Shown here: positions 8,827 to 18,931 of the stretch, piece after piece
Position numbering within the stretch: position 1 is the first letter of the stretch
Layout: every line of letters begins with the position of its first letter
From: Trissonchulus latispiculum
Lineage: Eukaryota > Nematoda > Enoplea > Enoplida > Ironidae
Direction of reading: 5' to 3'
Length of the DNA: 64,000 nt
NCBI GenBank assembly: GCA_030248195.1
Contig: JASAND010006615.1
Span: 1 to 64,000 of the forward strand
The notes under the pieces: generated by a model
What the model was told of the DNA's origin: nothing
The model's database searches: none
What the model saw: only the letters and a program-made list of their open reading frames with translations
Program-made: the position numbers and the translations under genes

Positions 8827-10061
8827 TGGTTCTGGAAAAGGCCATCGGAAGTGGGTTGATGACTAACTTGAGGACTGGGTTGGGGTTGGAGGTCACTCAG
8901 GTCACCTCCTTGTTGGCGAAGGGGGGTCCGCGCTTGAGGTTGGGGGCTGGCCATCACCTTCGGGCTTGCTAGCATACGTAGGAATCCGGAGTGGTTGGGC
9001 CCCAGGTTGTCGACTGCGCGTATACGGGTGGGGCAGTATTGCCACCCGTGCCCCTCTTGGGTGCACCAGAAGCACAACCTGGGCCCATGAGTTCTGGAGT
9101 TGTGGTTGCGGGGGTAAGAATTGGAATTATTTCGAATTCCATATGGGCGGGATTTGATCTGATCGTGGGGGCCTTGGGATGGTTTCGTTCCACTAGAGGC
9201 CGCAATGGATTTGGTATGGCGTTTCGTGGACGGGCAGGTTTGCACTACCAGGGCTTCCCTAGTAGGCAAATGGGGTTTAGGGTATCCGGGGGTATGGGGG
9301 GAATAATCATAAAAATACTCCAATGGGGTTTGATGGGGAGGGGGAGCCCATCCAGGACACGCCGGGGCTTTGGGACAAAAACCCAGAGCGGGTTTTTTCT
9401 TGGGTTGGGGCTTTCCGGACGGCTGTTCCAGGGGAATGGGGTTGGGGGGTGGGGCTTCTTCGCTCGGGTCAGAACCGTCCAAATGAACCGTGGGGTCATG
9501 ACGGGAGGGGCTTCCCCTACCTCCGTCCTGGGGGTAGTCCGACGAGGGGTGTAGATCGTCCTCGGGACTCAATCCTGACCCGAGGCGAATGTGGACGGAA
9601 GATCCGTGCTGCCCAGAACTTCCGACCACGGCCCCAAGGTCAGGAGGGGGAGGGTCAGGAGATCGGTCATGACGGGAGGGTCTTCCCCTACCTCCGTCCT
9701 GGGGGGAGTCCGACGAGGGGTGTAGATCGTCCTCGGGACTCAGTCCTGGCCCGAGGCGGATGTGGACGGAAGATCCGTGCTGCCCAGAACTTCCGACCAC
9801 GGCCCCAAGGTCAGGAGGGGGAGGGTCAGGGGATCGGTCATGACGGGAGGGGCTTCCCCTACCTCCGCCCTGGGGGTAGTCCGACGAGGGGTGTAGATCG
9901 TCCTCGGGACTCAGTCCTGACCCGAGGCGGATGTGGACGGAAGATCCGTGCTGCCCAGAACTTCCGACCACGGCCCCAAGGTCAGGAGGGGGTAGGTCAG
10001 GAGATCGGTCCACTCTGGGTTTGCTGTCAAAGGGGTCGTCTTCAGGGGGGCAATGATCCAT
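8796..10061 (-). CDS. gag: Gag-like protein with triple repeat and CCHC zinc knuckle
   Basis: Starts at the ATG at 10061 (the open frame extends 8 codons further up without an ATG) and ends at TAA 8796-8798, about 421 residues. The N-terminal half contains three near-identical 57-residue repeats rich in Pro, Ser, Asp and Gly. The middle is Pro/Lys-rich. One zinc knuckle, CX2CX4HX4C (reads CFWCTQEGHGWQYC), is encoded at 9033-9074. The tail is Gln/Pro-rich. No capsid fold is recognisable by eye. A CCHC knuckle binds RNA in Gag proteins. The gene overlaps the protease frame and ends just after a frameshift site, so the expected products are Gag alone and a Gag-Pro fusion. Confidence 0.8.
   Translation of the reverse strand: MDHCPPEDDPFDSKPRVDRSPDLPPPDLGAVVGSSGQHGSSVHIRLGSGLSPEDDLHPSSDYPQGGGRGSPSRHDRSPDPPPPDLGAVVGSSGQHGSSVHIRLGPGLSPEDDLHPSSDSPQDGGRGRPSRHDRSPDPPPPDLGAVVGSSGQHGSSVHIRLGSGLSPEDDLHPSSDYPQDGGRGSPSRHDPTVHLDGSDPSEEAPPPNPIPLEQPSGKPQPKKKPALGFCPKAPACPGWAPPPHQTPLEYFYDYSPHTPGYPKPHLPTREALVVQTCPSTKRHTKSIAASSGTKPSQGPHDQIKSRPYGIRNNSNSYPRNHNSRTHGPRLCFWCTQEGHGWQYCPTRIRAVDNLGPNHSGFLRMLASPKVMASPQPQARTPLRQQGGDLSDLQPQPSPQVSHQPTSDGLFQNQGNANLGRRQ
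9496..10008 (-). repeat. Three tandem 171-bp repeats inside gag
   Basis: Three head-to-tail units of exactly 171 bp start (in + coordinates) at 9496, 9667 and 9838, differing at only a few bases. The period is a multiple of three, so each adds 57 residues in frame. This suggests recent expansion by unequal exchange or slippage during reverse transcription. Confidence 0.9.
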
Positions 10062-10690
10062 TACAAACACGACACGAAAAAACACAACTCACCAAATTAG
10101 TTATATACGTATATCCTATTCTTGGGCAGGACCGGGGGGCGATGGGGATTTTCAGGGTAGGATATACGTATATAACTCAAAATCGGGGTTCTCCGGCCAG
10201 GGACACGAAACTCCAACTGTACGTACGTATTCCGGGACCAAGAATCGGGGGGTTGGGTCGAATCTTCAATTCGACCATAAATTGTTATTGTTGGGTTCTC
10301 GTCCGGGGAGTAGCAGCAATCCACCAGTTGGGAATTCAATCGTCCAACGGTACAGGGTTAGATTCCTGGCCGAGCCCCGGAATCCAACGGAAAAATTTTT
10401 CCAAAATTTGTATTTCCCTCCCAAAAAATTTTTTTTTGGGTGAGGGGGGACTGATTGGGGTAAATTTAGGGCGGGCAGGGAGTTGCTGGTATAATAGGGA
10501 TAGATTATCACTTGGCGTGGTCCCGGTGATAATCCAGGGATAAAGTTGGTCTGCCCAACTATAAGGATAAATTTCGAAAGGGAAGGGAAAAAATAACACA
10601 GCAAAATAAACCAAGTGAGGAAAATAAACGCACTGCTCGTCAGCAAAAAGGAAACAGGACTAATAAAAGTCACGGGGAATTGACAGGAAG

Positions 10691-10795
10691 TCAGGCGTCT
10701 GACTGGGACTTTAAGCGATGCGTGGGCGGCGCTTCAAAGGGCCCAAGCAAAGTCAGGCGCCTGATAAGGACTCAAGCGATGCGGGGGCGGGCCAA
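10691..10795. repeat. Two 62-bp-spaced leader repeats, each with a palindrome
   Basis: Two related units about 62 bp apart carry TCAGGCGTCTGA (10691-10702) and the perfect 12-base palindrome TCAGGCGCCTGA (10753-10764). Each is followed by a similar AAGCGATGCG..GGGCGG stretch. Self-complementary loops of this kind act as dimer initiation sites in retroviral leaders; here that is only an analogy. Confidence 0.55.
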
Positions 10796-10804
10796 AAAAG
10801 TTAA

Positions 10805-10850
10805 CACAAAGGTTTGCAATTGGGAATGACGTCAATTGCAGACCTTTGTG
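10805..10850. promoter_or_regulatory. 18-bp near-perfect hairpin in the leader
   Basis: CACAAAGGTTTGCAATTG at 10805-10822 pairs with 10833-10850 with one mismatch and a 10-base loop. It lies in the untranslated leader upstream of gag. Packaging or dimerisation signals of retroelement RNA occupy this place, but that role is inference. Confidence 0.6.
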
Positions 10851-11588
10851 AATCCACACGGGGGGAATGGGTATATCAGACCGGCGAATCCAGTCAATAT
10901 TAGGGAAAATGGATAGGGGGGGAAACTTTACAGGTAGTAGGTATAGGGAAAAAATAATTTGGGGCTCTAAAAAAAATTTTTTTTTGGACTAGGGGGGGCT
11001 AGAAAAATTAATTTAGGGGGGGGGGGAAATAGGAAAAATATTTCAGGGGGAAAAATAAAAGGGGAGAGCCTAGAGCTGGCAGCCTAATGTAAAATATGAG
11101 GGAGCTAGGGATTTTAACCACTGAGCTCAAGCCCCAATTTTACAAGTGGAACTGTGCGCAAGACGCTGACCTGCGACTGCGGGTGGAGATATTTAGTCCA
11201 GGCGGCTCTCTACCACCGACTTGCCTCGCCAAGGGGGGATGGGTAATTTTTGGGGGACGCCAACGGGGCGCCTAACAAAAGGGGGAACACACACAAAAAT
11301 AGGCTCAGATAGAATTCAGCTCCGGGCTATTCCCAGAGCTCTACCTAGCTAATTAAGAGATCAAGACCTAGTTAAAATTAGTAATAAAAAGGTTAAGAAA
11401 CAGGACAACTGGCAGTTTAATGGGTCAATACGGGGCAGGGTTACAACAAGAGAGTCCGTCCGGCGATGTCCAGACAAGACGGGCAAGTAAAGGCGGGCTA
11501 CCCGCACAATAACAGTAAATGGGCACACAGGGAATCACAGACAAGGGGGAGGGGACCAGCAACAAATCGGACACAATAATAATACAAT

Positions 11589-11611
11589 AAAAAGGGGGAG
11601 GGAGGGAAAGT
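11589..11611 (+). promoter_or_regulatory. Purine tract abutting the LTR
   Basis: A run of A and G, 22 of 23 bases purine, sits directly beside the LTR. In standard LTR elements a polypurine tract marks the plus-strand primer at the 3' LTR, which would put the element on the + strand. The gag and protease ORFs instead read on the minus strand. It may be a pyrimidine-rich 5' leader on the coding strand, or a real tract in an atypical element. Confidence 0.4.
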
Positions 11612-12241
11612 TGGCTAATAGAAGTTAGGCCCCGTAGGGGGGTACGGGGGCAACCCCGCTAGTTAGGTGGGAAAGGGAAAGGGAAAGTTAGGAGTTAACT
11701 TGAAAAATAAGCAAAAAGGAAGGGGGGTTAGAGCCAGGAAAACAGTTAGAAAAGGAGTTAGAAAGGGCTTTTTAAAGGGAAAATCAAAAACTGAAAACTT
11801 ACACTTTTAGGTGTAGACAGGCGAGGGTGGGGCCCCAATCCCAGATAAGCAGCCGCACGGTGACTTGTCAAACTCCCAACTGACGAAAGGGTGATGTAAT
11901 CATTCAAGGAGAATTTTGTTATGCGTTGGGAACGGGAGGGTCTATCTTCGCTAAGCCAACAAAGATTGGAAATAAGTGCAATGTTAAATTTACGCTCAGA
12001 AATAACTGGTTTTAGATAATTTTTGAAAGATGAGCATAAAGTTAGCACTGCACAGTATTTAGGGGAGGGGTTTACATACAAAATAATACATAATTATCGG
12101 ACTTCCCAACAATTATAAAAACACTATATTTATGGGGAGTTTGGGGAATTTTGGGGGAGTTTTAGGAAAAACAGCGAAAGTGGGAATTAGGAAAGGACTT
12201 GGAAGGGGGGTGATAACGGGGACGTTATTACCCACATTACA
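11612..12241 (-). repeat. LTR, upstream copy in element orientation
   Basis: Direct copy of 2-631. The + strand sequence immediately left of it (11589-11611) is an almost pure purine tract. Read on the minus strand, where a primer-binding site would be expected, this gives a C/T tract that does not look complementary to a tRNA 3' end ending in CCA. Confidence 0.93.
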
Positions 12242-14012
12242 ACAGTGATATTTTTTGGTCGAACAACTAACTCAAGTTGTAGCTAGACCCAACAGACTCA
12301 ACCCAGAAATCACCAAGTTGTAGTTAGTAATCAACTGAATTGGGTGATCAAATCAAGAGTAAATAATAAATTTAAATGTTACATCAAAATGTTTTCATAT
12401 TCATCTTATACATAATCAAATTTAGAAATAACCTCATTTACACATAACCCAATTCACACACAGCGAGTTTATACATAATGACCTTATGCATATTAAATTT
12501 TATACATACAATGATATACAACCAATTTCGCGCCCTTTCTATTTATAGTTCGAAACTAAGCGAAATTGATGGACCGTAGCGAAATGAACCTAGTTATAGC
12601 TCGCTATAGACTGGTTTTGATACATAACAGATAAAACTGCAAACGAAAGCATTTTCGTACAGTTTCACATCGGATGAGCACGATCAGACAATTTCTAACT
12701 TTCTCCAAACCTGAGCGTTCCGGTTTGAAGCGTAGATTGCTACTAAGATCCTGATCTTAGTTCACGCGAAAAATGCAACCTAAGACATTAATTGATTCCT
12801 TAAGATACGAACAAAGCATTTGCATCATAACTTTATCATAAAAAATGACAAATATTTGGAAAACACTGTTATTCTTGAAATTTTGCAATGGATTAAACTT
12901 CTACACGAAAAAACTCGAAATGATGAATAATTTTGTTTGAAAATGGTTTTTAAATTATGTACCATAGTATCCTTTATTGTATTACTTGGGAATTAAAATC
13001 GTTATGTAAATCTGGATTTGAGAAATGCAATCTAACCTAGCTGCAGGTTTGGTCAACCGTCATATCTAGATATTGGAAACTCAATAAATCTTTTTCGTGG
13101 ACAATAAAATATGTAAAATGAGTCAAACTTGGACTGGTCAAAACTCACTTCAAAGTGTAGGTCGTTAAGTTAATTTTGTTTCAATTTTGTTCCATTTTTA
13201 TAAGGAATACGTTAACAATTCCGATTTTTAACAGTTTAAACAGAAGCTTTAACCTAAATTTGTGGCAATGTGTTCATAAAGGTAAACAAATTTGTGGGTA
13301 GCGAAGGTCGACTCAGAGACAACGAAAGTAATTACATAGCTTTGCCTCAGCCATCTTCATATTAGTTATCTCTCATGCATTATTTACTTTTCTTCAGGTT
13401 ACCAACTTCTCCTCATAGCCTGGTTACAAATAACAAAAGCAAATACCTCTTTGTTTTTAACAAGCTTGGGAAAATAGCAACTGCAACAATCATAATATTC
13501 CAACAGTTCCAACAACAACAGAATTTTAATAATGAATTGGAGCCAGTTGTCTTGTCTTGCAGCAACTAAGTATAGGCAACACGATAAGATTTGATAAAAC
13601 GAAAGTATGAGTTTCTGTACCCCCATAGTACGAGGCTAAGGCGACAGCTACTCTTTATAGCTTTAAATTGCACTGCAAAGTGCTGAATTGCACCGAAATA
13701 ATGCGTTTGATACGTATAGTCTATTGGTACGTATAGTCCGTGGAAAGTCGAAAGATTGAAGCCTATTTGGTCAAATTTACACAGAGTGATACCAACACCT
13801 TGCAGGGGCAGATGTGGAGTATTAGGTTATCTAGTAAACGTTAAGTTAGCATTGGGCAGATTTGAAAAAGTATTGTCAGCACAGTCGTTGCATTTCGTGG
13901 ACGGACTTTGAGAGTAGGACTAAGGACGCAGTACGATCATGCATGAACGATGAAACTGAACTAAATTTCTTAACATTTTCGTTAACTGTAATTAATTGCA
14001 AACCAATTTTAG
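12242..14012. other. AT-rich region without supported gene
   Basis: The right flank of the LTR element. I see no repeat with partners elsewhere in the window, no splice-flanked exon that fits the lectin gene, and only short frames (13375-13569). It may be intron or intergenic DNA of the lectin-like gene. Confidence 0.5.
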
Positions 14013-14178
14013 CTGCATCGAAGACGCACCTAAAGCCGAAGCCGTTGAACAGTGTTTCGTACAAGGATTGGGCTTTTTGGAAGATTCAAGCGAGTGCGAT
14101 TTTCTGCCCAGCAAGCCTTGCAACTACATAACAGGCGGTGCGCTGTCGTGTTTATGGCCAGTATTAATAATGAGTTAG
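14013..14178 (+). CDS. Possible upstream cysteine-containing exon of the lectin-like gene
   Basis: A candidate acceptor (ACCAATTTTAG) at 14012 precedes an open frame to TAG at 14178 with five Cys residues in about 55 codons (C..EQCFVQG, SECDF, KPCNY, LSCLW). It lies 160 bp upstream of the first clear lectin exon. I could not find a donor giving the right phase for joining to 14341, so this may be an unrelated frame. Confidence 0.3.
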
Positions 14179-14340
14179 TGATCTATCAGGTCAGTACATA
14201 CTAAGGAAAGTTATCTCAGGTCATTGCGTAGTTGTAGTTAGAAAACAGGTCGAAAGCTACGACCTTAACAGATCAGCACATCTTCTACACAGCTAAACGT
14301 CACTGTATGTCCAGTTTAAACATGACTATTTAGAAGTCAG

Positions 14341-14502
14341 CTGTCCAATAGGATGGGATCAAGCAGTATATGGCTGTTACAAGCGTTTGTGGATCAGTCA
14401 GAACTACGACGATGCACTAGCGACGTGCCAAGCTGAGAACGAACATGCCACCAGAGTATACTTCTTAAGTGACACACATCTACAGGAAGTGATACAATAT
14501 AT
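14341..14502 (+). CDS. C-type lectin-like domain, N-terminal exon
   Basis: Acceptor TTTAGAAGTCAG ends at 14340 and donor GTAAGT begins at 14503. The exon encodes the start of a C-type lectin-like domain: CPIGW, then GCYK, then the Trp and Ala of helix 1, and C in ALATCQAEN. The order CPxGW...CY...W...A...C is the family hallmark. It ends with 2 nt of a codon, which the exon at 15881 completes in frame. C-type lectin-like domains are secreted or membrane sugar- or protein-binding modules; ligand unknown. Confidence 0.82.
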
Positions 14503-15880
14503 GTAAGTTCCCCATGTGGGTTTTAGATTATATGAAACACATCTGAAGAACCTTAACATGTGTTGTAATAAAAGGATAGAATGCGCACTATTTTGGAATG
14601 ATGTATTTTAACCTGGACAGAAGTAACCTCGTTCATAAAAATCTTTCTTAGAAACCTAGTGTTGTTGTACCGCCGTAAAAACCACAAACTATTCCAGCAT
14701 TCCGCCGTGCTCTATGGTTGTGTTTATGGGAGCTGTTATATCAAGCTCTGATTTCCAAATTATATCATTAAAATGCTGTCTGCGGAATGCTCAAAGTATC
14801 ATAACTGTGCAAAAGCAAACCGTTGGCGGCATTATGCTTTAGAAGAAAGAGAATCCAAACAGCTGCCACTCTCAAGTGAAACCTTTCAAACAGACCACAG
14901 ATTCACATGTGGTTATAATGATAATAGTGTTTTCTGCTGCGCCTCAGCGCAACAGGATTCTTATGTTTGCTCGGCCTTAGCCCGCACACGCATTTTGCTC
15001 GATAAATATACTATTCACCGTAAATGCGTGTAAGCAATGGTTTAAGATAGGGCTAGTATGCTTTGTGTGTGAAATCTTGTCTTTCATTTCACAGAAGGTA
15101 TGTTTCCAACTTATGCACATATTACGCATATATGTATGGATTAGTTCCAATTCCAAATTCTGAAACGTCTATTCACTGTTCTAATAGATGACTCATAGCT
15201 AAAGTTAAACTTTTGTCTCATTTCAGCAAAAATTTCTTATATACACATGGAACTTACAAAAACATATGTTAATATACATACAAATGCTGACTCGTTTACT
15301 CTTTATTTCGACATAAAAAATAAATTAAATACATCAAGGTTTTTAAAAATTTCAAGGTTTTGCACGTTATATTTTCTGTAGTAAGCAAGTAAGAGCTCTC
15401 TTATAAAATAATTAGCTGCGCAGTAGATTTACAATTACTTAAATGTTCGCCCAGTGGAAACTGACCCTTTTACACAAAATCTTGCTTGTTATAAATGGAT
15501 TGGAGCAGTAGCTAGTATTTGGGTATAGTAGTATATTTTATTTTCCATTTAAACAAATTAGCCCTCAAATTGCTTAGCCAAATATAAGCTAGACACAAGT
15601 TCTCTGAATTTGATAAAAGTAAGTAAATGGTAATTGACTATAACTCCTCTATGCCAGTGTTATCATCTTCTAAATATTCACTACTAAGAATTTTGGTCGG
15701 ATCTGAATCGATAATAGGAGTTTCTTTGATTCTATGTTGTTACAAGTGAAGCTAAAACTTTATAACGCCCTCATGCTGCATGGAAATTGTTCGGTGGAAA
15801 CCAAAACTTTGATCTCTACAAAATTTCATCGAAACAATGTCATGTACTTAATGTTAGTTTTTTGCATTTTTCATTTCTAG
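14503..15880 (+). other. Intron of the lectin-like gene
   Basis: Bounded by GTAAGT and a pyrimidine-rich TAG. It contains an 86-codon Cys-containing frame at 14773-15033 that I do not recognise and do not call as a gene. Confidence 0.6.
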
Positions 15881-15936
15881 GAACAATGTATCGGTTAATT
15901 GGATTCACTATCATGCAACTGACGAACAAACTGAAG
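15881..15936 (+). CDS. C-type lectin-like domain, middle exon
   Basis: A 56-nt exon between TTTTTCATTTCTAG and donor GTATGC. Joined in phase to the previous exon it encodes the central strand and loop (VNWIHYHATDEQTEG), where the family has its conserved Trp/Ile core. It ends with one base of a codon, matching the phase of the terminal exon at 46145 and of the broken copy at 18932. Confidence 0.75.
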
Positions 15937-16017
15937 GTATGCATCAGAATAGTAACGCTTACCTGAACGAATAATCATCATTATGTACGAAATGAAATTG
16001 TCACTCAGCACCTGAGG

Positions 16018-16078
16018 CCTAAAAATTCGGATTAACGCTCCGACGCCCTGCCAACTGAGCTACCGAGGCAACAGTCGC
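16018..16078 (-). tRNA. tRNA-derived sequence, Asn-like (GUU), T arm degraded
   Basis: On the minus strand the D arm (GTAGCTCAGTTGGCAGGGC) and a 5-bp anticodon stem TCGGA/TCCGA with loop GCGTTAA are clear; the anticodon would be GUU. U33 is replaced by C and no normal T arm with TTCGA follows. Best read as a tRNA pseudogene or SINE head. Confidence 0.5.
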
Positions 16079-16266
16079 ATTAAGCTAGAAGGAGTTCGTA
16101 TCCAAACTAAGATAGCAATGACTAATAAATAATGCGTTATACAACGCGGACAAACACATGATCCAGGGCGAGGTACACTCAAGCTTACCTGGCTCTGAAA
16201 GCCAGATGTAATGTAGGAAAAAATGGTCTCATCAGCACGTGAAGTCTATCAAGAGTACATAATATG

Positions 16267-16603
16267 TAAGAGTGTGACAGTTGGCAGGTTCTCTGTTATC
16301 AGCTGCAGGTACATGTTCTACACGCTAACGGTTAACCCCCCCCCTCAAACTTGTACCCAGTGACCCCCACGAATCAGTACGCAGTACACGTTTCTGTACG
16401 CTCACTCGCCGAATCTTTAAGTGTTAAAGCTCGAAAACACAACGCCTGTGTGCGTCTAATTCGTGTCTGCTTCGAGCTTTAGAACGCTAAGAATTCGTTC
16501 GAAGTGAGTATACACGTTTGTGGAGAGGGGAGGATCAGCCGTTCACGAACAGAGCATGTACCAGCAGCTGATAACAGAGGGCTTGCTAGCTGTCACAATC
16601 TTA
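16267..16603. mobile_element. Small TIR element (MITE) of 337 bp
   Basis: Imperfect terminal inverted repeats of about 60 bp: 16267-16328 (TAAGAGTGTGACAG...) and 16540-16603 (...CTGTCACAATCTTA), sharing CTCTGTTATCAGCTGC. The centre has no ORF. Superfamily not determined. Confidence 0.65.
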
Positions 16604-18480
16604 TCTATTATGTACTGTTGTTACTATTAAAATGCTATTTTTCATCAAATAGGCAATCTTTCATATGCGTACGCATTTCTAATATTATTCCAGTCCCCAT
16701 CCCCTGCCCACAATCTAACTTTTGCTAGGATGAGCCGATTTGCCTAAAATTTAGCATGTCTGTTGTGGGTGGGGTGCGGTAATCGCGGAGACCCACGGAC
16801 TCGCCTCAGTGTGCTGTGCACATGTTGTGCGTATGTGTGCCGATGCTGCATATGGTGTAAAAAGAACCGCCCAATACGGGTGCCATTCGACAGATTTTGT
16901 TGAGCAGATAAAACGTTGTACTAAGGACCAAAACACCAAAAGGTACTAAATTTCAGTTATGGAGCTTCAAACGTGTCAAAAATGGCCAAACCGGTCAAAA
17001 TGTTCGCAATTTGAAACATCACGGGGGCTCCACAGACCGCTAGGGACACTTTAGAGGGGTCTCTTAATTACAAAAATGTTCGCCTCACCAAGTGCTTTTA
17101 TTTGATACCGAACTTGACCACTTTCGGAAATTTTGATTTTTGACCATTTTTGACCGGTCCAGACCCCTGACCAGGGTGCCACAGGCCGCTAGTGACACTT
17201 TAGAGGGGTCCCCTAATGACAGAAACTGTTCACCTCACCAACGACTTTCGTTTGATACCAAACTTTACCAGTTTTGAAAATTTCGATTTTTTGACCCTTT
17301 TCACCTCGGACCCGGTCCGGACCCTTGGCCACGGTGCCACAGGGGTCCGGGCGAAACCTAGTATAGCCTATGCTGTAGTCCTTCTACAGCCAACCCCACA
17401 TGCCAAATATGAACGATCTGCGCACGGTGAACCTTTCTGTATATGAGGATAAAGTTGGAGTTGGGGTGGGGCCCACCACCATCAGGGTACTACCCCAGCC
17501 CTATGGATAGGTCCTAGAGCGAAAATTAATGGGCCTTTTAGATTCACTGGACTTGGAGATCCAGGCCGTTAAGGCCGTTAAGACAAGCCTCGCCAACATG
17601 AATACACCAAAATATTCGTGAAACTTTAGCTCAAACCCAAACTACGGCCAGAGTCTAAACCCGAATATTCCCTAAAAGGCACCTACCTACCGAACTAATA
17701 CAATTCTAAGGTCCTAGCTACAATACCATAGGCCAAATCGTCGTGTATTAAATTTCCTGTGAAGGGGGTATATAATGGAGAATTTTTTTAAATAATAAAA
17801 ATAATTATGACAGTAGAGCACCTCCGCCCTACTGTACAAGGGCGCCACAGAACCCAGATCCAAAATTCATATAGCGTGTGCTCTTACGACCCTTTGGGTA
17901 ATGCTGCATGCCAAACCGGAGACCCCTCGGCCAAGGTCTGCTCAATTGAATCGAATTGAATCGAGAAAATTTTTGACCATTTTGAAAAAACTATGTCCGA
18001 AAAAATCGAAATCCTACTATGTACACAGACCTATGGGGGGGGGTCCTACCGACACCAAACATTTTCCCCGAAAATGGGGGAAAAGTAGTTCAAAAACTCT
18101 AAATACTATAGAAAATCGTTGAGGTCCGACCTCTCTGGGGGGGGACAAAAAATGGAGAGAAAGTCTGTAGTTCAAAAATACAATCTTTCATAACTCAAAA
18201 ACGGCTCGGCCGATTTCGCTCAAATTTTCAAGCGTGGACCCCTCGTGAAGGGCCTTGTATAGCTACAATATGAAGGCTCTAGCTTAATTCCTCCGCCGGC
18301 ACCATGGGGAACTATGATCCAACATTACGCAATACGCCTTTTCCCTACTCTAGGTAAGATAGTGCGCTGACGCGCACTACCTGATACATAAGTAGATTTT
18401 GTGGAAATCACAAAAAGCTCCACTAGTGACTTACGGCACGCACAGGAACACACTTGTAGAAAGGAAACTTCAAAACTCTT
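16604..18480. other. Repetitive intronic DNA, no gene seen
   Basis: Contains the 149-bp tandem pair annotated separately. Around 18180 there is a degenerate repeat segment (ACGGCTCGGCCGATTTCGCTC) resembling those in the TTAA elements further right. No coding evidence. Confidence 0.5.
17027..17324. repeat. Tandem duplication, two 149-bp units
   Basis: GCTAGGGACACTTTAGAGGG (17039) recurs as GCTAGTGACACTTTAGAGGG (17188), and the following 100+ bases match with scattered substitutions. Confidence 0.75.
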
Positions 18481-18931
18481 CTAGTTTCCACGGTTCATTT
18501 TATAAGTGAAGGATAAACCCAGAAAATATAAAATTAGACCTGACAACAAACAGCATACATTGATGCAACTCGGTCAGAGAGGAACTGATTTCCTATTAAC
18601 ATCTTGTTTCGACAGTGATGTACATTAATTAGTTACTATAGACAGCATTTTTGAGATTTTACTTTTAGTCTAACTTTCAATATTTGGGTTGAAAAGCCGA
18701 AAGCTATTTCAATGAATGGTGAAAATAATCAAAATCTAATTTTTTTTTAGTTGATAGATAACTGTAAAAAGGCAATCAAAGCAATTAACATATGCTGCGT
18801 GATGTTTCGGCTTCCAATTACTTGGAATGGTTAAACATCGTATATTATTTTATTTCTGATTTGTAAAACTCAGTGACTATCCGTTGGATCAAAGCTAAAC
18901 CTACAAAAATCAAGATTGTGTAAATATTTAG

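Larger units (their letters stand above)
10062..11588 (-). other. 5' leader of the LTR element, no coding
   Basis: About 1.5 kb between the upstream LTR and the gag ATG. It holds the structured motifs annotated separately (hairpin 10805-10850, paired palindromes 10691-10764). Two weak tRNA-like box A patterns lie on the minus strand, near 11230 and near 11130 (the latter reads GAGCTCAGTGGTTAAAA). Homopolymer A/T blocks with flanking G/C occur at 10430 and 10970. No ORF with convincing coding character was seen. Confidence 0.6.
1..12241 (-). mobile_element. LTR retrotransposon-like element, gag-protease type, no pol visible
   Basis: Two direct repeats of 630 bp (2-631 and 11612-12241) bound a 10.98-kb interior. 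The gag and protease ORFs read on the minus strand, so in element orientation the upstream LTR is at 11612-12241. LTRs begin TGTAATG and end TAGCCA on that strand, the usual TG...CA form. The interior is GC-richer than the flanks, with long G runs on the + strand. Order on the minus strand: 1.5-kb leader, gag, -1 frameshift signal, protease ORF, AT-rich spacer, a block of short ORFs, 1.3-kb spacer, LTR. No RT, RNase H or integrase motif is seen in any frame, and no frame downstream of the protease is open beyond about 270 codons. The left flank lies outside the window, so the target duplication cannot be checked. Confidence 0.88.

Noticed and set aside
9323..10543. 406-codon open frame on the + strand
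   Set aside because: It is the antisense of gag and its 171-bp repeats. The composition follows the repeat, and the minus frame has the zinc knuckle and frameshift signal.
11080..11240. tRNA-like box A patterns in the leader of the LTR element
   Set aside because: D-arm-like strings are present but acceptor and T arms do not pair, so I do not call tRNA genes.
14773..15033. 86-codon Cys-containing frame within the lectin intron
   Set aside because: No splice sites in phase with the neighbouring exons and no family pattern.
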